Of a stretch of DNA of 64,000 nt, positions 63,023-64,000 are shown one piece after another; position 1 is the first letter of the stretch, and each line of letters begins with the position of its first letter. A program made the position numbers and the translations under genes. Location of the stretch: NCBI GenBank assembly GCA_031841125.1, contig CM063114.1:806001-870000 (forward strand), in the 5' to 3' direction. A model generated the notes under the pieces. It worked only from the letters and a program-made list of their open reading frames with translations, was not told the DNA's origin and did not search any database. The stretch is from Acanthococcus lagerstroemiae (taxonomy: Eukaryota; Arthropoda; Insecta; Hemiptera; Eriococcidae).

Positions 63023-64000
63023 ATTTGGTCGACAATCGGCGCAAAATGTGGCTGCCCATTTAAATTTTTCAATCATTATTCTTTTTTAATTGATCAGCGC
63101 CACAGCACGTTTTTCGATTGTCATCGCAACATACGCTTATTTTATTTTTGTAAGTATTTTATAAACGCGCACACTTTTTTTTTTCTTCAACGTACCGGCG
63201 CCGCAGCGTCAAAATGGCGGCGGCGCACCGGGCATTTGCTCGAATTGCCTTATGGTCCATCCGCCCCTGGATCTGACCCTTGAAAGATTCAAAGTACCCG
63301 GTGGTCGTGAACTTCATCTACTTATATTTGAGAGAGATTGCGCGTTACTAATAATTAAATTCAAAACTAGGATTTTAATCCGAAACTTTTTTCCCCGGTT
63401 GTGGCGTATAATTGCTATTGAAACTGAACTCGTAATAAATTTGTTATTCGGACGAGAACATAAAAAGTACAAATGCCCGACCTGGAGTGAGGAGCTCATT
63501 AGGCGGGGCTGAGTAGTATCAAAATAATACTAATTTTTTTCACTCGTATAATTTTCCAATTTTTTTGAGAAGCCTTCAAAGTATTTGGAGGGAGATTAAG
63601 TTTCCCCCCCCCCCGCCAAGAGTTTCTCCTCGTACAAATAAAGATTACCAACGAGAAAAAAACCACGACACTTACGATAAGATTCAGCCGCCGTTTAATA
63701 CTGTTCAATTAGTTTGACTGTCGACGACTAAAAGCGTCTGTTAAATGTACAATGCGAAACCTCCACCAGTTTTGAATACAATAGTCGACATTTGAATAAC
63801 AAAAATCGACAAAAACCTCGATGACATCCCTGGAGACCGTGTTAACCCAGATACCTTCATTTAAACTATTTTATTATTGCACCACAAAAGCAAGTCCGAA
63901 TTCGTCGATGAAATTTCGACTTCGTGACTAATCTTCGAGTCGAATTCTCGGTTTTAAGAAAACCATTTTAAACAATACCTAATTCGCTATGCAGTGAAAT

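Larger units (their letters stand above)
59254..63269. mobile_element. hAT-like TIR element carrying the RTE insertion
   Basis: The ends are CAGGGCGGATGG on the left and CCATCCGCCCCTG on the right, an inverted pair. The flanks are aatctgac (59246-59253) and gatctgac (63270-63277), a 7/8 match of the 8-bp target duplication typical of hAT elements. Without the RTE the element would be about 450 bp and non-autonomous. Both ends have subterminal GCGCC-type motifs (59266 onward; 63030-63230). Confidence 0.75.

Overview
The window is animal nuclear DNA, most likely from an insect. It is AT-rich, genes are broken by short GT-AG introns (many under 200 bp), and there is no operon structure. A beta-class carbonic anhydrase indicates an invertebrate, since vertebrates lack this family. 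Miniature hAT-like and pogo-like elements are dense, as in many hemipteran and lepidopteran genomes. The exact order cannot be fixed from the sequence.

Three genes can be rebuilt exon by exon with consistent phases. At 15.6-16.8 kb on the minus strand is Membrin/GOSR2, a Golgi Qb-SNARE (4 exons, 216 aa). Head-to-head with it, at about 17.9-22.3 kb on the plus strand, is Tmtc4, an ER multi-pass protein with TPR repeats (11 secure exons plus a tentative first exon). At 26.9-31.0 kb on the plus strand is the beta-carbonic anhydrase CAHbeta (5 exons, 255 aa, zinc and Asp/Arg residues intact). The three act in separate pathways: ER-Golgi vesicle fusion, ER O-mannosylation or calcium handling, and CO2/bicarbonate exchange.

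The rest is mostly repeats. From 1 to 15 kb there are degenerate motif arrays, several hAT-like miniature elements, an orphan last exon with a polyadenylation signal (minus strand, about 8.05 kb) and a TIR element just upstream of it. CAHbeta intron 1 carries a TIR element and four hairpin elements of one family whose arms differ between copies but match within each copy. From 31 to 50 kb there are TIR elements, a local duplication, a 450-bp inverted repeat pair, a SINE-like tRNA head, a pogo-like element and a strongly palindromic element. From 50 to 58 kb there are exon-like pieces of one or more unrecognised genes. From 59.2 to 63.3 kb there is a three-layer nest: a hAT-like element with a 7/8 matching target duplication, holding a decayed RTE-clade retrotransposon, itself interrupted by a decayed FLYWCH/MULE-like fragment.

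No CRISPR array, rRNA gene or functional tRNA gene was seen. No new multi-gene system is evident; the most unusual signals are the covarying hairpins and the nested element.
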